The notes beneath the pieces are model-generated. The model was given only the letters and a program-made list of their open reading frames with translations, ran no database searches and was not told the DNA's origin. Shown here one piece after another: positions 36,204-45,025 of a stretch of 64,000 nucleotides of DNA. A program made the translations under genes and the position numbers. Location: positions 57,287 to 121,286 of the forward strand of contig JADBWK010000024.1 of NCBI GenBank assembly GCA_020404895.1. The letters are read 5' to 3'. How positions within the stretch are numbered: the first letter of the stretch is position 1; each line of letters starts with the position of its first letter. This stretch comes from Pseudanabaena sp. M085S1SP2A07QC (GTDB taxonomy: Bacteria > Cyanobacteriota > Cyanobacteriia > Pseudanabaenales > Pseudanabaenaceae).

Positions 36204-37361
36204 ATGCTCAAGCAAAACCATCGAGCATGGGTGGAAATCGAACTCTCAGCAATTAAGCATAATGTACATCAATTAAAATCCTTGCTGACTGCTCCGACCG
36301 AGTTAATGTCGATTGTAAAGGCTGATGCCTATGGACATGGGGCGATTGATGTTAGTCAAACTGCAATCGAGGCAGGAGCGACTTGGTTAGGCGTTGCCAC
36401 AATTCCTGAAGGTATTCAGTTGCGTCGAGCAGGAATTACAGCGCCAATTGTGGTTTTAGGTGCGACTAATGGCGTTGATGAGATTAAAGCGATCGCAGAG
36501 TATCGATTACAACCGACGATTTGTAATCCCAAGCAAGCTCTGATCTATCACGAAGTACTTTCTCAAACTGGCGATCAGGTTCCTGTCCACCTCAAAATTG
36601 ATACAGGTATGTCACGGCTAGGGGTAAATTGGCAGGAGGCGATCGCCTTTGCTCAGCTAGTGCAGCATTTGCCTAATTTAGAAATAATGAGCGTTTATTC
36701 GCACTTTGCTACTGCCGATGACAGCGATCGCACTTTCATGCAGCTACAATCCCAAAGATTTGAGCAAGTAATTACAGATCTCAAGGCTGAAGGGATCTAT
36801 CCGCCTCGTATTCACATTTGCAACACAGCCGCGATGCTATGCGATCGCCAAATCCATTACGACATTGTACGAACTGGTTTGGGACTATACGGACTTTATC
36901 CCGCGCCCCATCTCAAAAATATTGTTGATCTACGTCCTGCTCTCACTGTCAAGGCGAGAATTACTCAAGTCAAAGAAATTAAGGCTGGGACAAGCGTTAG
37001 TTACGGTCGCTCATTCATCGCCGCACAAGATATGAAAATGGCAACTGTAGCGATTGGCTATGCAGACGGTATTCCTCGCGGTTTGTCTAATCGGATTCGT
37101 GTGGCAGTAAACGGTCAAAAAGTTGCTCAGATTGGCACTATCACGATGGATCAATGTGCGATCGATGTAACTCATGTTCCCAATGTAAATGTTGGCGATG
37201 TAGTGACATTTTTAGGTGGCGAATCTGAAAACACTGCTGACGACTGGGCAAATTTATTAAGCACGATTTCATGGGAAATTCTCTGCGGGTTTAAGAATCG
37301 ATTGCCAAGGATTAATGTTGTCCATGCGATCGGTCTTACGACTTTACCGAAAACTATCTAG
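36204..37361 (+). CDS. alr: Alanine racemase
   Basis: This PLP enzyme interconverts L- and D-alanine for peptidoglycan. ATG 36204 is chosen because GAGGAG (36189-36194) lies 9 nt upstream and the product starts MLKQNHRAWVEIELSAIKHN, the normal family start. An in-frame GTG at 36165 is less likely. The 385 residues carry the PLP lysine motif MSIVKADAYGHGA near 35, KIDTGMSRLGV near 134, VRTGLGLYGLYP near 218, the catalytic Tyr in SVSYGRSF near 264, and TMDQCAIDV near 313. It is divergent from the DigH-like gene. Confidence 0.95.
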   Translation: MLKQNHRAWVEIELSAIKHNVHQLKSLLTAPTELMSIVKADAYGHGAIDVSQTAIEAGATWLGVATIPEGIQLRRAGITAPIVVLGATNGVDEIKAIAEYRLQPTICNPKQALIYHEVLSQTGDQVPVHLKIDTGMSRLGVNWQEAIAFAQLVQHLPNLEIMSVYSHFATADDSDRTFMQLQSQRFEQVITDLKAEGIYPPRIHICNTAAMLCDRQIHYDIVRTGLGLYGLYPAPHLKNIVDLRPALTVKARITQVKEIKAGTSVSYGRSFIAAQDMKMATVAIGYADGIPRGLSNRIRVAVNGQKVAQIGTITMDQCAIDVTHVPNVNVGDVVTFLGGESENTADDWANLLSTISWEILCGFKNRLPRINVVHAIGLTTLPKTI

Positions 37362-37508
37362 AGTTGCATCATTAAGTTCATCCTGTTCCAAAGAATTATG
37401 GATGTGTCAAGAAATTAAAATACAAATTATCGCAACGTGATTTCAAATACTTTCCTGACACAGGTAAGATATTAGCAATAATACTGATTTGGGGCGCATA
37501 TCCTGTCT

Positions 37509-38288
37509 ATGACTGACAAAGAACAAATGAGCCTGTTTGATCTGACTCCATCGGAGGTTCCTTTGGTAGAGCTTCCCCATGCAGATGTCTCTGAGTCGGC
37601 TCCGACTGCGAAAAAGACTGCGCGTTCTTCTAAAAACAATACCCCTGCACCTGCGGTAGCCGTTCCAGTACATGAGCAATTTGCTAGCCTAGACGCATTA
37701 CGAGAAGCCGCTTGCAATTGTCAGAAATGCCCGCTTGCCCCAACACGGACTAATGTTGTCGTCGAAAGAGGCGATCGCAGTGCCAAAATCCTCATCATCG
37801 GGGAAGCGCCTGGTGAACAAGAAGACCTATCAGGATTGCCATTTGTTGGAAAATCTGGACAGCTTTTAGACAAAATCTTGGAATCAGTGGGATTTGACAC
37901 TAATAAAGATATCTATGTTTGCAATACCGTCAAATGCCGTCCTCCCAATAATCGCGTCCCCACTGAAATAGAAACCACCACCTGCAAACCCTACTTGCTT
38001 GAGCAAATTCGTCTCGTTGATCCTAAAATTATCTTGTTAACAGGCGCAACATCACTTAAGTCAATATTGGGCGAAAAGTTAGGCATTACTAAAGTGCGTG
38101 GCAAATGGTACGAGTGGGAAGGGCGTTTAGTAATGCCAATATTCCATCCCTCTTATTTATTGCGAAATCAAAGTCGCGAACAGGGCAGTCCGAAGTGGCT
38201 AACATGGCAAGATGTGAAAGCGATCAAAGCCAAGTATCTAGAAATTATTGGTGCTGATAGCGTAGTTGATGATGACGAGGAATTTTAG
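37509..38288 (+). CDS. Uracil-DNA glycosylase, family 4 ([4Fe-4S] type)
   Basis: The enzyme removes uracil from DNA, starting base-excision repair. The 259-residue protein has a disordered N-terminal 60 residues. The type-4 catalytic domain follows: cluster cysteines in CNCQKCPL near 73, the active-site loop GEAPGEQEDLSGLPFVGKSG near 98, further cysteines in CNTVKCRPPNNR and TTCKPYL, and IFHPSYLLRN near 216. It is translationally coupled to the next gene, since its TAG shares a G with the following GTG start. Confidence 0.93.
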   Translation: MTDKEQMSLFDLTPSEVPLVELPHADVSESAPTAKKTARSSKNNTPAPAVAVPVHEQFASLDALREAACNCQKCPLAPTRTNVVVERGDRSAKILIIGEAPGEQEDLSGLPFVGKSGQLLDKILESVGFDTNKDIYVCNTVKCRPPNNRVPTEIETTTCKPYLLEQIRLVDPKIILLTGATSLKSILGEKLGITKVRGKWYEWEGRLVMPIFHPSYLLRNQSREQGSPKWLTWQDVKAIKAKYLEIIGADSVVDDDEEF

Positions 38289-38593
38289 TGAGTAATTTAA
38301 AAGAAGATTTAACCAAAATGGTAGATGTAGCGATATGGGACTGGCTGTCTCCCCATGCTGCAAGGGCGCGAGTAATTTTAGTTGGGGCAAAACTGGATAT
38401 TGTCGATGTGGGCGTTGCGCTGACTGAGGATAATACGCAGTTAGTCCAATCATGGATCGAAGATGGCTGGATACGTCATCCTGTGGCTGAGGAGCTTAGC
38501 GATTGGAATGCAAACAAAGAAAAAGAGTTTATTAGCCTTGTTGTGCCACCATTTGTTCTTGTAAGACTTGACCCTATTTCCACATCAGAATAA
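38288..38593 (+). CDS. DUF2288 family protein
   Basis: The 101-residue soluble protein matches the DUF2288 pattern: LSPHAARARVILVGAKLDIVDVG, then WIEDGWIRHP and FISLVVPPFVLV. Function is unknown. The GTG start overlaps the uracil-DNA glycosylase stop by one base, so the two are co-translated. The stop codon lies inside the left arm of the following terminator. Confidence 0.75.
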   Translation: MSNLKEDLTKMVDVAIWDWLSPHAARARVILVGAKLDIVDVGVALTEDNTQLVQSWIEDGWIRHPVAEELSDWNANKEKEFISLVVPPFVLVRLDPISTSE

Positions 38594-38634
38594 AAAAAGC
38601 CTCGCTAAGCGAGGCTTTTTTTATTCTGATGTGG
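38580..38634. terminator. 26-bp perfect terminator hairpin overlapping the DUF2288 stop
   Basis: Arms 38580-38605 and 38609-38634 surround TAA and contain A7/T7 runs; the stop codon 38591-38593 is within the stem. Confidence 0.88.
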
Positions 38635-38650
38635 TGTATTTAATTTATGA

Positions 38651-38689
38651 AAAAAAGAGAGAGCAGCTATTAGCTACTCTCTCTTTTTT
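38651..38689. terminator. Hairpin, 18-bp arms with one mismatch
   Basis: AAAAAAGAGAGAGCAGCT (38651-38668) pairs with 38672-38689; T-run at the end. Confidence 0.65.
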
Positions 38690-38701
38690 ATTAACGGTAA
38701 C

Positions 38702-38756
38702 CAAAAGAAAAAGCCTAGGTTACTTTCCCTGTTTCGTTCCTAGGCTTTTTCTTTTG
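38702..38756. repeat. 18-bp perfect inverted repeat with 19-nt loop
   Basis: CAAAAGAAAAAGCCTAGG (38702-38719) is exactly complementary to 38739-38756. Confidence 0.65.
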
Positions 38757-38953
38757 TTCGCTCCTCACACCTCTATACTATACATCCCTCACCCCGAAAT
38801 GTCTACTAGTTTGTCGGGCAATATTGGCTTTTTTTGTAAGCCTTTTGGCTGATGTTTACACTTTTATTGGCTATTTATAGCGATCGCTACCCATTTAGGG
38901 GAGGTTAAAAGCCTTAACTTGCATAGCGATCGCCTCTCAAATAAAGTTTCTTA

Positions 38954-39000
38954 CCCCAAGGATGAGTGGCGGCGCTTTGCTACGTCACTCATCCTTGGGG
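38954..39000. repeat. Palindrome of the GGGGTTTTGATTTGTCCTA-flank type
   Basis: CCCCAAGGATGAGTG (38954-38968) pairs with 38986-39000. The right flank TTTTGATTTGTCCTA matches the flank of the 24335 and 47205 palindromes. Confidence 0.65.
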
Positions 39001-39061
39001 TTTTGATTTGTCCTATCGAGCTTAGAATAAATTGAGATGAGCGATCGCAGGAGCAACCTCA

Positions 39062-39532
39062 ATGACTCAAACAATTGCACAAAAAAACTCATTGTATGAT
39101 CGGGATCTTAATCTTTGGTTAGAAACAGCGATCGCGCAATTAAAAGCGGGTGATTTAAAATCTCTCGATATTGAAAATCTGATAGAGGAGTTGGAAGGCT
39201 TGGCAGGGCGAGATCGACGGGAGTTGAAAACCAGACTAGCAACGCTAATCGAACATTTATTAAAGCGTTGCTATGTCAAAAGTGAGTATGACTATGCAGG
39301 TTGGGTAGAGACCATTGATCGTACTCGCAATGCCATAAGAGATATTCTCAAACAATCCCCAAGCTTGAAAAATTACGTTAAAAATCCTGACCTTTTTCAA
39401 GAAGCTTTTGATGATGCTCTACGCATAGTTAGGCGCAATCAGGGCTACAAATCTGTGAAATTCCCCGATAAATGGCAATTTAGCAGCAATATTGACGATA
39501 TTTTGAATATTGATTTTTGGGAATATTTGTAA
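39062..39532 (+). CDS. DUF29 family protein
   Basis: The 156-residue protein is a DUF29 member: LYDRDLNLWLETAIAQLKAGD, LDIENLIEELEGLAGRDRREL, LIEHLLKRCY, and FQEAFDDALRIVRRNQGY. It ends with a short Asp/Ile/Trp-rich tail. The family has no assigned function. It is a single gene, distinct from the DUF29 at 31939. Confidence 0.87.
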   Translation: MTQTIAQKNSLYDRDLNLWLETAIAQLKAGDLKSLDIENLIEELEGLAGRDRRELKTRLATLIEHLLKRCYVKSEYDYAGWVETIDRTRNAIRDILKQSPSLKNYVKNPDLFQEAFDDALRIVRRNQGYKSVKFPDKWQFSSNIDDILNIDFWEYL

Positions 39533-39712
39533 CATTAAGATGAGCGATCGCCATTCAAGTAATCACATCACAGATTGATCGCTATTTACTTGAAAGGAAA
39601 GTGTGATCGCTTTAAATGATGTCAAACAAATGCTTGGTTTATAAAATTGCAGCTAAATCGCTATTTGAATAAGTGCAGTAAAGGCGCTCTCATTAAGACA
39701 AAAAATTCAAAA

Positions 39713-40312
39713 TTAATTTGATGAACAAATCTTTGCAAACTCTAGATCAATTGATTTAGTCTCTTTTAACTCAAAATTGATTTGGTTAATTTCTGATATA
39801 GCTTCCTCTTGAATTTTGGAGCCTTGTGCCTTTAGTTCAGGTGTAATAGGCTTGCCTTTCCCTATTTCATCTGTTAATTTTTTTGTTTTTTCTACTATCT
39901 CTAATCCAGAAGAGTATAGAGATGACAACTTCCGATAGTTTGTAATATATCTTTGATGAATTTCTTTTAGATTACTATCCGAAATCTGAAGACTCTCAAG
40001 CTTGCTGATAATTTGGGTTGTCTTCTCCTTAGCTATTGCTAGAGTTTTTATCGAATTGGGATTTTCTATATGATATTTATCTTCTTGGATAGATTTAAAC
40101 TGCTCGCATTCTAGTGATCTTCTATTGCTGTTAGCTGATATAAAAATTATTCCACAGACCATCAAAATTCCTAATCCCCAGAAAATTACAGGTAGTTTTC
40201 TTTTGTTATCCGCATCAACGATTTTAGATGTAATTGAAAATCCGCAATTTGGACAATAAGTAGCTTTATCAGAAATTTGATTACTACATTCTGGGCAAGA
40301 AATGATTGCCAT
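39713..40312 (-). CDS. Zinc-ribbon membrane protein with coiled coil
   Basis: The 199-residue protein opens with a zinc-ribbon (CPECSNQI...YCPNCGF, residues 6-24). A single transmembrane helix is near 40-60 (LPVIFWGLGILMVCGIIFI), and a helical, Lys/Glu-rich domain of about 140 residues follows. The ribbon would face the cytoplasm and the helical part the periplasm. No functional family is recognised. The DNA is noticeably AT-rich compared with its neighbours and short of HIP1 sites, a possible sign of later acquisition. Confidence 0.7.
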   Translation of the reverse strand: MAIISCPECSNQISDKATYCPNCGFSITSKIVDADNKRKLPVIFWGLGILMVCGIIFISANSNRRSLECEQFKSIQEDKYHIENPNSIKTLAIAKEKTTQIISKLESLQISDSNLKEIHQRYITNYRKLSSLYSSGLEIVEKTKKLTDEIGKGKPITPELKAQGSKIQEEAISEINQINFELKETKSIDLEFAKICSSN

Positions 40313-40438
40313 GAAAATTATGTCTAATAAAAATAATATACAAACAATATCATGTGAATATCATAAATTAGTGGGTCACTCGCACTTTACTTTCACAGAG
40401 ATTAAAGAGGCGATCGCCTCAAAGCAAAATATCAAAAT

Positions 40439-41113
40439 CTATAGATACTCTGCCCAGATATCAACTACATCTTGAGATCCATACCATTTAGCTGATCGCG
40501 GAGAATGATACACCCCATCGATCGCCATATTCTGCGCTCCATCCAAATAAGCCGCCTCAATCGGAATTATGCCATCGCCCCAGACATCACCTTGACCAAT
40601 CGTGAGTTCGTAACTACTATAGGCAAGCCATTTTTTTGGCGTAGATTTTTTGCCCTGTACCGCATTTCCTGCCACACAGATATATTCAATATCATCATAA
40701 AAAGCATCAGGATAATTGTCATTGACAAAACCTAAATTTGGCAGTGACCAAGGTTCGAGACTACGTTGAGGAGTTCCCAGACAAACCAGTTTGGCAACCT
40801 TAGAACGCGCATTCCAAACCTTGTCGTAATAGGGGCGATCGCCTAGATAAATCCGTGATAGCCAGCCACCTGCGGAATGGGCAATGATATTTACTTTCGA
40901 TGCACCTGATTTTTCTAATTCCTGATTTACGGTTTGGTCAAGTTTTTCTAAGATTGGCGCGATCGAGCGTCCGCCGACAGTCGGAACCCAATCCCACCAT
41001 TTCAAAGGGACGACTGTTGCCGATAAGTTTTTACTTTGTAATTTTTGAGCGATCGGGATGTAATCGGTAGCTCCCGCAAGATATCCCGCCAGAATTATAT
41101 TTGGAGTATTCAT
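40439..41113 (-). CDS. Alpha/beta-hydrolase (lipase-like)
   Basis: The 224-residue protein (ATG 41113; an in-frame TTG 41143 is less likely) has an alpha/beta-hydrolase fold. The oxyanion strand IILAGYLAGATDY is at the N terminus, and the nucleophile elbow NIIAHSAGGWLSRIYL places Ser near residue 85. A probable acid/His region lies late (GDGIIPIEAAYL, GVYHSPRSAKWYG). It resembles plant and cyanobacterial lipase-class esterases acting on lipids; the substrate is unknown. No signal peptide. It is preceded on the same strand by a small zinc-ribbon gene. Confidence 0.78.
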   Translation of the reverse strand: MNTPNIILAGYLAGATDYIPIAQKLQSKNLSATVVPLKWWDWVPTVGGRSIAPILEKLDQTVNQELEKSGASKVNIIAHSAGGWLSRIYLGDRPYYDKVWNARSKVAKLVCLGTPQRSLEPWSLPNLGFVNDNYPDAFYDDIEYICVAGNAVQGKKSTPKKWLAYSSYELTIGQGDVWGDGIIPIEAAYLDGAQNMAIDGVYHSPRSAKWYGSQDVVDIWAEYL

Positions 41114-41173
41114 ATATTCACTATCAAAGTAGAAAGAACGCAAAGCGACCTCTCTACTTTAAAGCGCAAAGTA

Positions 41174-41377
41174 CTAAATTTCGTCAGGGCGTTGACTAAG
41201 ACAACTGCCGCCGCGTGCTGCATTCCGAAAAGTTTGCACTGCTTCCACTGTATTAATGTGACCACAATAGGGGCAATAAACCTGCTCACCAATTTGTGGC
41301 TCAATGTCCGCACGGCTCCACCATTTACGACAGCGATCGCAATGAAAATGGTAGAGGAATTCTAAGGAAACTTTCAT
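41174..41377 (-). CDS. Small zinc-ribbon protein
   Basis: The 67-residue protein has two CxxC knuckles (FHCDRCRKWW and VYCPYCGHI), an acidic middle and a short C-terminal tail. It is a conserved small cyanobacterial type without assigned role. Its start overlaps the stop of the upstream Uma2 gene by 4 nt (ATGA), so the two are co-translated. Confidence 0.75.
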   Translation of the reverse strand: MKVSLEFLYHFHCDRCRKWWSRADIEPQIGEQVYCPYCGHINTVEAVQTFRNAARGGSCLSQRPDEI

Positions 41378-41967
41378 AGACTTTGCCGAAAAGCCTGTCT
41401 AAAAGTTTTTAGGGCTTCAAGTGGTGATGTAAATAAAATACAACGTTGCAATGTTGCCATGTCGAGGTTGGGTAAAAATTTGCTAGTGGATGATTTGCAA
41501 TATTGGCGATCGCTTTGAGTATCTAGATGATAAATATCAAGAACTCCATCCTCCCATAACCAAACTTCAGGGACTCCGAGCAAATAATATTTCTTTAATT
41601 TCTCAGTATTGCCGCTAGTCAAAATTACTTCAATAGCGAGATCAGGAATCTTTTTGGGGCTACCAAAGCTATAGGATTCATCGGGCTGTAAAGAGACTTG
41701 TTCTACTTTTTCTTGAGTGGCTTGCCCCATAGGGAAAAACTCAATTTCCATCTCTAAGAAATATAATTCCAACAATGCGCCAATAATCGTTTTAATTAGC
41801 TCATGATCGACTGACGTAGACACAATCTCTAAAATTCCCTCGTAATAAGCTAGCCGAATTCCCCGTGCATCCGCAAAACCTCGTTGAATCAGCTTGAACT
41901 GTTCCCATGTAATTAGAGGTTGTTCAATTCTGACTTCAGGATTTGGCTTGGATTGAGTTAATATCAT
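41374..41967 (-). CDS. Uma2 family endonuclease-like protein
   Basis: The 197-residue DUF820 protein shows ITWEQFKLIQRG, RLAYYEGILEIVST near 38, the acidic KKIPDLAIEVILTSG (Asp and E-V active-site strand) near 105, and KKYYLLGVPEVWLWEDGVL near 125. The PD...E-x-x pattern is better kept than in the 18622 copy. It overlaps the upstream glycosyltransferase by 32 nt and the downstream zinc-ribbon gene by 4 nt, so three genes are translationally linked. Confidence 0.85.
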   Translation of the reverse strand: MILTQSKPNPEVRIEQPLITWEQFKLIQRGFADARGIRLAYYEGILEIVSTSVDHELIKTIIGALLELYFLEMEIEFFPMGQATQEKVEQVSLQPDESYSFGSPKKIPDLAIEVILTSGNTEKLKKYYLLGVPEVWLWEDGVLDIYHLDTQSDRQYCKSSTSKFLPNLDMATLQRCILFTSPLEALKTFRQAFRQSL

Positions 41968-42853
41968 CTCGATAGGCGGCGTATACGCCTTTGACGTTGT
42001 ACCAATTTAAGAAAATTCTAGCGATTTCTAGAGCTAATTGGGGTTTACCCTTATCGATCAGCCACTTGAGCAATGGACGAAGCGATCGCTCATTAAGTAA
42101 ACCACCCAAGGACAATACCCCCCAAAGAATTACATGCAGCCATGTCATCTGAATCATCAGTCTAACTGTCCATGTTGGATGTTTTTTGTAAAAAACTACA
42201 CCCATGCGTCCGCGCTGGGCTTCGACATCGACAAGTCGAGGTAGTTGCTCAATCGTAAAGGCAGGATGCCAATGATAGCCAGCAGCATCGGGACATTTAA
42301 TTAATTTCAATCCTAAATTTTTGAGGCGCACACCTAGCTCTAGATCTTCCCAGCCATATTGACGAAAGCTAGTATCAAATTTTCCAGCTTTGATCAGCCA
42401 ATGCTTGGCGATCGCCACATTACCAGTCGCAAAAAAGGCTGTGGAAATATCTTGGATTTTAATTTTTTCAGAGGTCGGATTTTCAAAATTATTAGTATTG
42501 ATTACCAAGCCATAAGTAAATGCGCGATCGCTTCTTGCAAGAGACTTGGCATGGGCAGACAAAAATACTGGTGTAACGACGAGGTCACTATCAATAAAGA
42601 CAATCGTTTCGCCTAAAGCAACATCGATTCCTGTATTTCTTGCGATCGCTGCGCCTTCATGGTTTTGCAGGATTAAACGAACATGAGGAAACTCGTCTAC
42701 ATGGTTTTGCAAAAATTCCACCGTGCCATCGGTGGAGCCATCATCAACTACTACAACCTCATAGGGTTGCGCAAAATTTTGAGCTTCCAACGCTTGCAAA
42801 CACTTTTGCAATATGGGTAGGCGATTATAGGTTGGGATAATAATTGACCACAT
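41936..42853 (-). CDS. Family-2 glycosyltransferase
   Basis: The 305-residue product is a GT-A enzyme: MWSIIIPTYNRLPIL start, VVVVDDGSTDGTVEF near 35, IVFIDSDLVV (DxD) near 86, and the FRQYGWEDLELGVRL acceptor region near 164 typical of chondroitin-like GT2 enzymes. Upstream in-frame codons to 42919 run through a hairpin, so ATG 42853 is preferred. A C-terminal hydrophobic patch (LMIQMTWLHVILWGVLSLGG) may attach it to the membrane. The sugar and acceptor are unknown. A second GT2 lies just upstream, suggesting a polysaccharide pathway. Confidence 0.85.
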   Translation of the reverse strand: MWSIIIPTYNRLPILQKCLQALEAQNFAQPYEVVVVDDGSTDGTVEFLQNHVDEFPHVRLILQNHEGAAIARNTGIDVALGETIVFIDSDLVVTPVFLSAHAKSLARSDRAFTYGLVINTNNFENPTSEKIKIQDISTAFFATGNVAIAKHWLIKAGKFDTSFRQYGWEDLELGVRLKNLGLKLIKCPDAAGYHWHPAFTIEQLPRLVDVEAQRGRMGVVFYKKHPTWTVRLMIQMTWLHVILWGVLSLGGLLNERSLRPLLKWLIDKGKPQLALEIARIFLNWYNVKGVYAAYRDDINSIQAKS

Positions 42854-42863
42854 ACTGATAATT

Positions 42864-42900
42864 ATAAAATTAGAGGGTGCTTTGCAATCTCTAATTTTAT
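42864..42900. repeat. 12-bp inverted repeat upstream of the GT2 gene
   Basis: ATAAAATTAGAG (42864-42875) pairs with 42889-42900 across a 13-nt loop. Confidence 0.5.
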
Positions 42901-42904
42901 TCAT

Positions 42905-42934
42905 AAAAAAAGGGTGCAAAGCACCCCTTTTTTT
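42905..42934 (-). terminator. Terminator of the CslA-like gene
   Basis: AAAAAAAGGGTGC faces GCACCCCTTTTTTT with one bulged C around AAA. It lies at the stop of the minus-strand gene at 42933. Confidence 0.7.
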
Positions 42935-44567
42935 AATTTCGTGATTGTTGCCAATGTTGCCATAGGGTCAGACCACCAACATAGCCATAGCTCAACGCGT
43001 ACAGCACCATAAAAGGCAAAGTGATATACAACCCTTTGCTATATGCCAATCCTGAAGCAATTACGCTATAAATACACAAACTTAGCTCGATTATTGCAGT
43101 AGCATCAAGGGGGATTTTGTAAGCTTTATTTTCCCAGCGATCGCTCTTGTGCTTAATATCAAACTTAGGAGTGCGACGGAAATTTGCACCCGTATTCGAT
43201 AAACCAGCAAATACGGCTCGGCTATTGCTCCAAGAAATACCTGTGCCAAGTACGGCAAGTAGGAAAATACGACCGAGGCGACGAGTCCAAGACTTTGGAT
43301 AAAGCTCTCGTTGGGCATGGACATATAAAAATGGGGGACCAAAGGTTGCAGGCAACATAAAGATTGCCCACAAGCTCTCAAAGGAAATGCGCAAAGCGCT
43401 CGCATCATCAGGTGTAATCAACATTAGAGGGACTGACAACAAAATCAATAGCAACATCAAAGGATGCGCTGAATATCCTGTCAAATGCATTGTGGCTTGA
43501 AATTTTACCAGCAGACTAAGATCCTCAGCCTTCCAGATTGGGGCAATTAGCTTCTTGGCGCATTGAATACTACCCTTTGCCCAGCGAAATTGCTGTAACT
43601 TAAAGGCTAGCATCGCCACAGGCAACTCGGCGGGCGCGACAATATCATTGTCATAAACCACTTGCCAACCTTTGAGTTGAGCACGATAGCTCAAGTCCAT
43701 ATCTTCAGCTAAAGTATCTGCGTGCCACCCACCAGCATCAATAATTGCCTCACGATTCCAAATTCCCGCCGTACCATTAAAGTTTAGGAAATATCGATTA
43801 TTTGCTCTAGCTTGCTGCTCGATCGCAAAATGTCCGTCAATTCCTGTCGATTGCAACTTGGTAAGTAACGAATATTCAGAGTTGATATGTCCCCAACGAG
43901 TCTGCACAACTGCAACTTTCGCATTGGGGGAATTGACATAATGCCGAATAGTATCTTTGAGCCAGTTTACGGAAGGAATAAAATCAGCATCAAAGATGGC
44001 AATGTAATTTCCCTGCACAAACGGCATTGCATCCTGCAAAGCTCCAGCTTTAAATCCTGACCGATTGACGCGATGGATATATTCAATCCAAAAGCCATGA
44101 TTTTGATATTCTTGAACAGTTTCGCTGAGAATTGCTTGTGTATCGTCAATAGAGTCGTCGAGTACTTGAATTTGCATTCTCTCGCGTGGATAATCCATCT
44201 GACAGACGGCATCTACTAGACGGCGCGAAACATAGCGCTCATTAAAGATTGGTAGCTGAATAGTGACAATTGGTAAATCTTCTAAGGCGATCGCATGATG
44301 TTCAGGTGGATCGACTGCCAAAACATAACTACTAAAGCCGTTAGTTAGAGGCTTGTCGAGGCGAAATCTCTCAAAGTTATCAAAATTATTGACAGCGATC
44401 GCGCCTGAACTTGGCAAAGATGTTGTTGCAGCTTGAACTGTTTGGTATTCTCTCGCAGGATTAAGTCGCGAGAATACCAGATGTTTCCTTAGAGATAGCT
44501 TAGGCTTATGGACAGCAGTGAGCCAATAAGCATTAAGCCCATACAGTAGTAGCCACATTGCTGCCAC
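42933..44567 (-). CDS. Cellulose-synthase-like GT2 (CslA/mannan-synthase type)
   Basis: From GTG 44567 the product is 544 residues: a processive membrane GT2. Catalytic signatures are in order: VTIQLPIFNERYV, QVLDDSIDD near 132, IAIFDADFIPS near 182 (DxD), TLAEDMDLSYRAQLKGW near 270, and QQFRWAKGSIQCAKKL near 312 (QxxRW). Four or five C-terminal membrane helices follow (LMLLLILLSVPLMLI, IFLLAVLGTGISW). It resembles glucan/glucomannan synthases. The frame continues upstream through codons encoding LISILAALNAVAA, completing the first helix, with AAGGAG before an ATT (44606) or CTG (44603). The true start may therefore be non-canonical. Confidence 0.88.
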   Translation of the reverse strand: MAAMWLLLYGLNAYWLTAVHKPKLSLRKHLVFSRLNPAREYQTVQAATTSLPSSGAIAVNNFDNFERFRLDKPLTNGFSSYVLAVDPPEHHAIALEDLPIVTIQLPIFNERYVSRRLVDAVCQMDYPRERMQIQVLDDSIDDTQAILSETVQEYQNHGFWIEYIHRVNRSGFKAGALQDAMPFVQGNYIAIFDADFIPSVNWLKDTIRHYVNSPNAKVAVVQTRWGHINSEYSLLTKLQSTGIDGHFAIEQQARANNRYFLNFNGTAGIWNREAIIDAGGWHADTLAEDMDLSYRAQLKGWQVVYDNDIVAPAELPVAMLAFKLQQFRWAKGSIQCAKKLIAPIWKAEDLSLLVKFQATMHLTGYSAHPLMLLLILLSVPLMLITPDDASALRISFESLWAIFMLPATFGPPFLYVHAQRELYPKSWTRRLGRIFLLAVLGTGISWSNSRAVFAGLSNTGANFRRTPKFDIKHKSDRWENKAYKIPLDATAIIELSLCIYSVIASGLAYSKGLYITLPFMVLYALSYGYVGGLTLWQHWQQSRN

Positions 44568-44830
44568 AGCATTTAGGGCGGCTAGGATCGATATTAGTAT
44601 CAGAATGACTCTTGACTCCTTCTTACCACACGAAGCACTAATCTTAAAAAATTGATCAGACGAGCGAAATTAGCACACTAAGAAATATTACGATGCTTAT
44701 CCTGTATTTGCAGAGAAATTTATGGTTTGACGCTAAGTATTTATACACCTATCCGTAAACTTTAATAAGAAAAATAAAAAAAGGCTGCAAAGCGCCCTTT
44801 TTTGTCCAACAGCAATTCCCGATCAAAACC

Positions 44831-44987
44831 AAACCTTATAAGAAACCATTTGAGAATTGTCTAGATCCCCCCAGCCCCCCTTAAAAAGGGGGGAGAATTA
44901 AATTCTTCCCCCTTTTTAAGGGGGATTGAGGGGGATCTCTTAGGACTTTTGACCGCAGAAAGTAATTCTTAAATGGTTTCTAAGGTT
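44831..44987. repeat. Nested inverted-repeat element (MITE-like)
   Basis: The outer arms AGAAACCATTTGAGAATT (44841-44858) and AATTCTTAAATGGTTTCT (44964-44981) match at 17 of 18 positions. The pairing extends outward with AACCTTA/TAAGGTT after a 3-nt bulge. Inside, GATCCCCC...TTAAAAAGGGGG forms a second imperfect palindrome (44863-44938). There is no open frame. Confidence 0.65.
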
Positions 44988-44988
44988 G

Positions 44989-45011
44989 CCCATGAGGTGC
45001 AACCTCATGGG
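44989..45011. terminator. Hairpin downstream of rnc
   Basis: CCCATGAGGT (44989-44998) pairs with ACCTCATGGG (45002-45011). It lies 14 nt past the rnc stop (minus strand). Confidence 0.6.
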
Positions 45012-45025
45012 TTTAGGTTTGTAAT

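Larger units (their letters stand above)
38594..39061. other. Hairpin array without genes
   Basis: The 468 nt contain three further hairpins after the terminator: 38651-38689, 38702-38756 and 38954-39000. A 95-codon frame across the array is hairpin sequence with no protein-like features. A short GATCG-containing leader precedes the DUF29 gene. Confidence 0.65.
44607..45025. other. Repeat-rich spacer between the CslA-like gene and rnc
   Basis: About 420 nt with no gene. It holds a small hairpin near 44768-44805, the nested inverted-repeat element 44831-44987 and a hairpin at 44989-45011 next to rnc. Confidence 0.65.

Noticed and set aside
38568..38852. 94-codon plus-strand frame after DUF2288
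   Set aside because: It is made of three hairpins with stacked F/L/K runs and no protein-like conservation.
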